DNA of 6,305 nucleotides from an uncultured bacterium. Lineage in GTDB: Bacteria > Pseudomonadota > Gammaproteobacteria > Burkholderiales > Burkholderiaceae_D. Below the pieces are notes generated by a model. The model did not search any database. It was given only the letters and a program-made list of their open reading frames with translations, and was not told where the DNA came from. Location of the stretch: contig CAIQLE010000268.1 of the NCBI GenBank assembly GCA_903872555.1, forward strand, positions 1 to 6,305, written 5' to 3'. Made by a program: the position numbers and the translations under genes. Shown in pieces: positions 5,410 through 6,305 of the stretch; the stretch's first letter is position 1, and every line of letters begins with the position of its first letter.

Positions 5410-6305
<896 letters not shown>

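Overview
The window looks like a chromosomal segment from a proteobacterium, most plausibly a beta- or gammaproteobacterium with a mid-range GC content. The basis is protein resemblance (NemA/Old Yellow Enzyme, Ni-type GloA, CzcA-type RND pump) and sigma70-like signals; no rRNA or other taxonomic marker is present, so the assignment is tentative. I see no tRNA, rRNA, CRISPR array, transposase or integrase.

Layout. (1) 1-148: an intrinsic terminator for a plus-strand gene lying left of the window, then a four-copy 11-bp tandem repeat. (2) 149-1261 (minus): a NemA-type flavin ene-reductase. (3) 1262-1516: a divergent regulatory region with a perfect 9-bp inverted repeat, back-to-back promoter candidates, two further palindromes and a 40-codon ORF behind a perfect Shine-Dalgarno. 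(4) 1517-2256 (plus): glyoxalase I overlapping a small GIY-YIG-like protein. (5) 2291-2635 (minus): a 114-aa Gln-rich, probably disordered protein of unknown role. (6) 2818-3084 (plus): a small winged-helix protein preceded by a palindrome and a TATAAT box. (7) 3155-6305 (minus): the 3' part of a CzcA-type heavy-metal RND pump, then a calcineurin-like metallophosphoesterase with a TTG start, then, overlapping by ATGA, a Ser/Thr protein kinase fused to a C-terminal universal-stress-protein domain.

How the genes may work together. NemA and GloA both handle reactive electrophiles. In E. coli they are adjacent in one NemR-controlled operon; here they are divergent around a shared inverted repeat, which suggests a re-wired version of the same stress response. 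The kinase-Usp and phosphoesterase genes are translationally coupled and could form an opposing phosphorylation/dephosphorylation pair. Their position 44 bp behind a metal pump gene allows co-transcription, but a functional link is inference.

The best candidates for something undescribed are the kinase-Usp/phosphoesterase pair, the nemA-gloA intergenic region with its small ORF, and the gloA-coupled GIY-YIG-like gene. None is proven novel from sequence alone.
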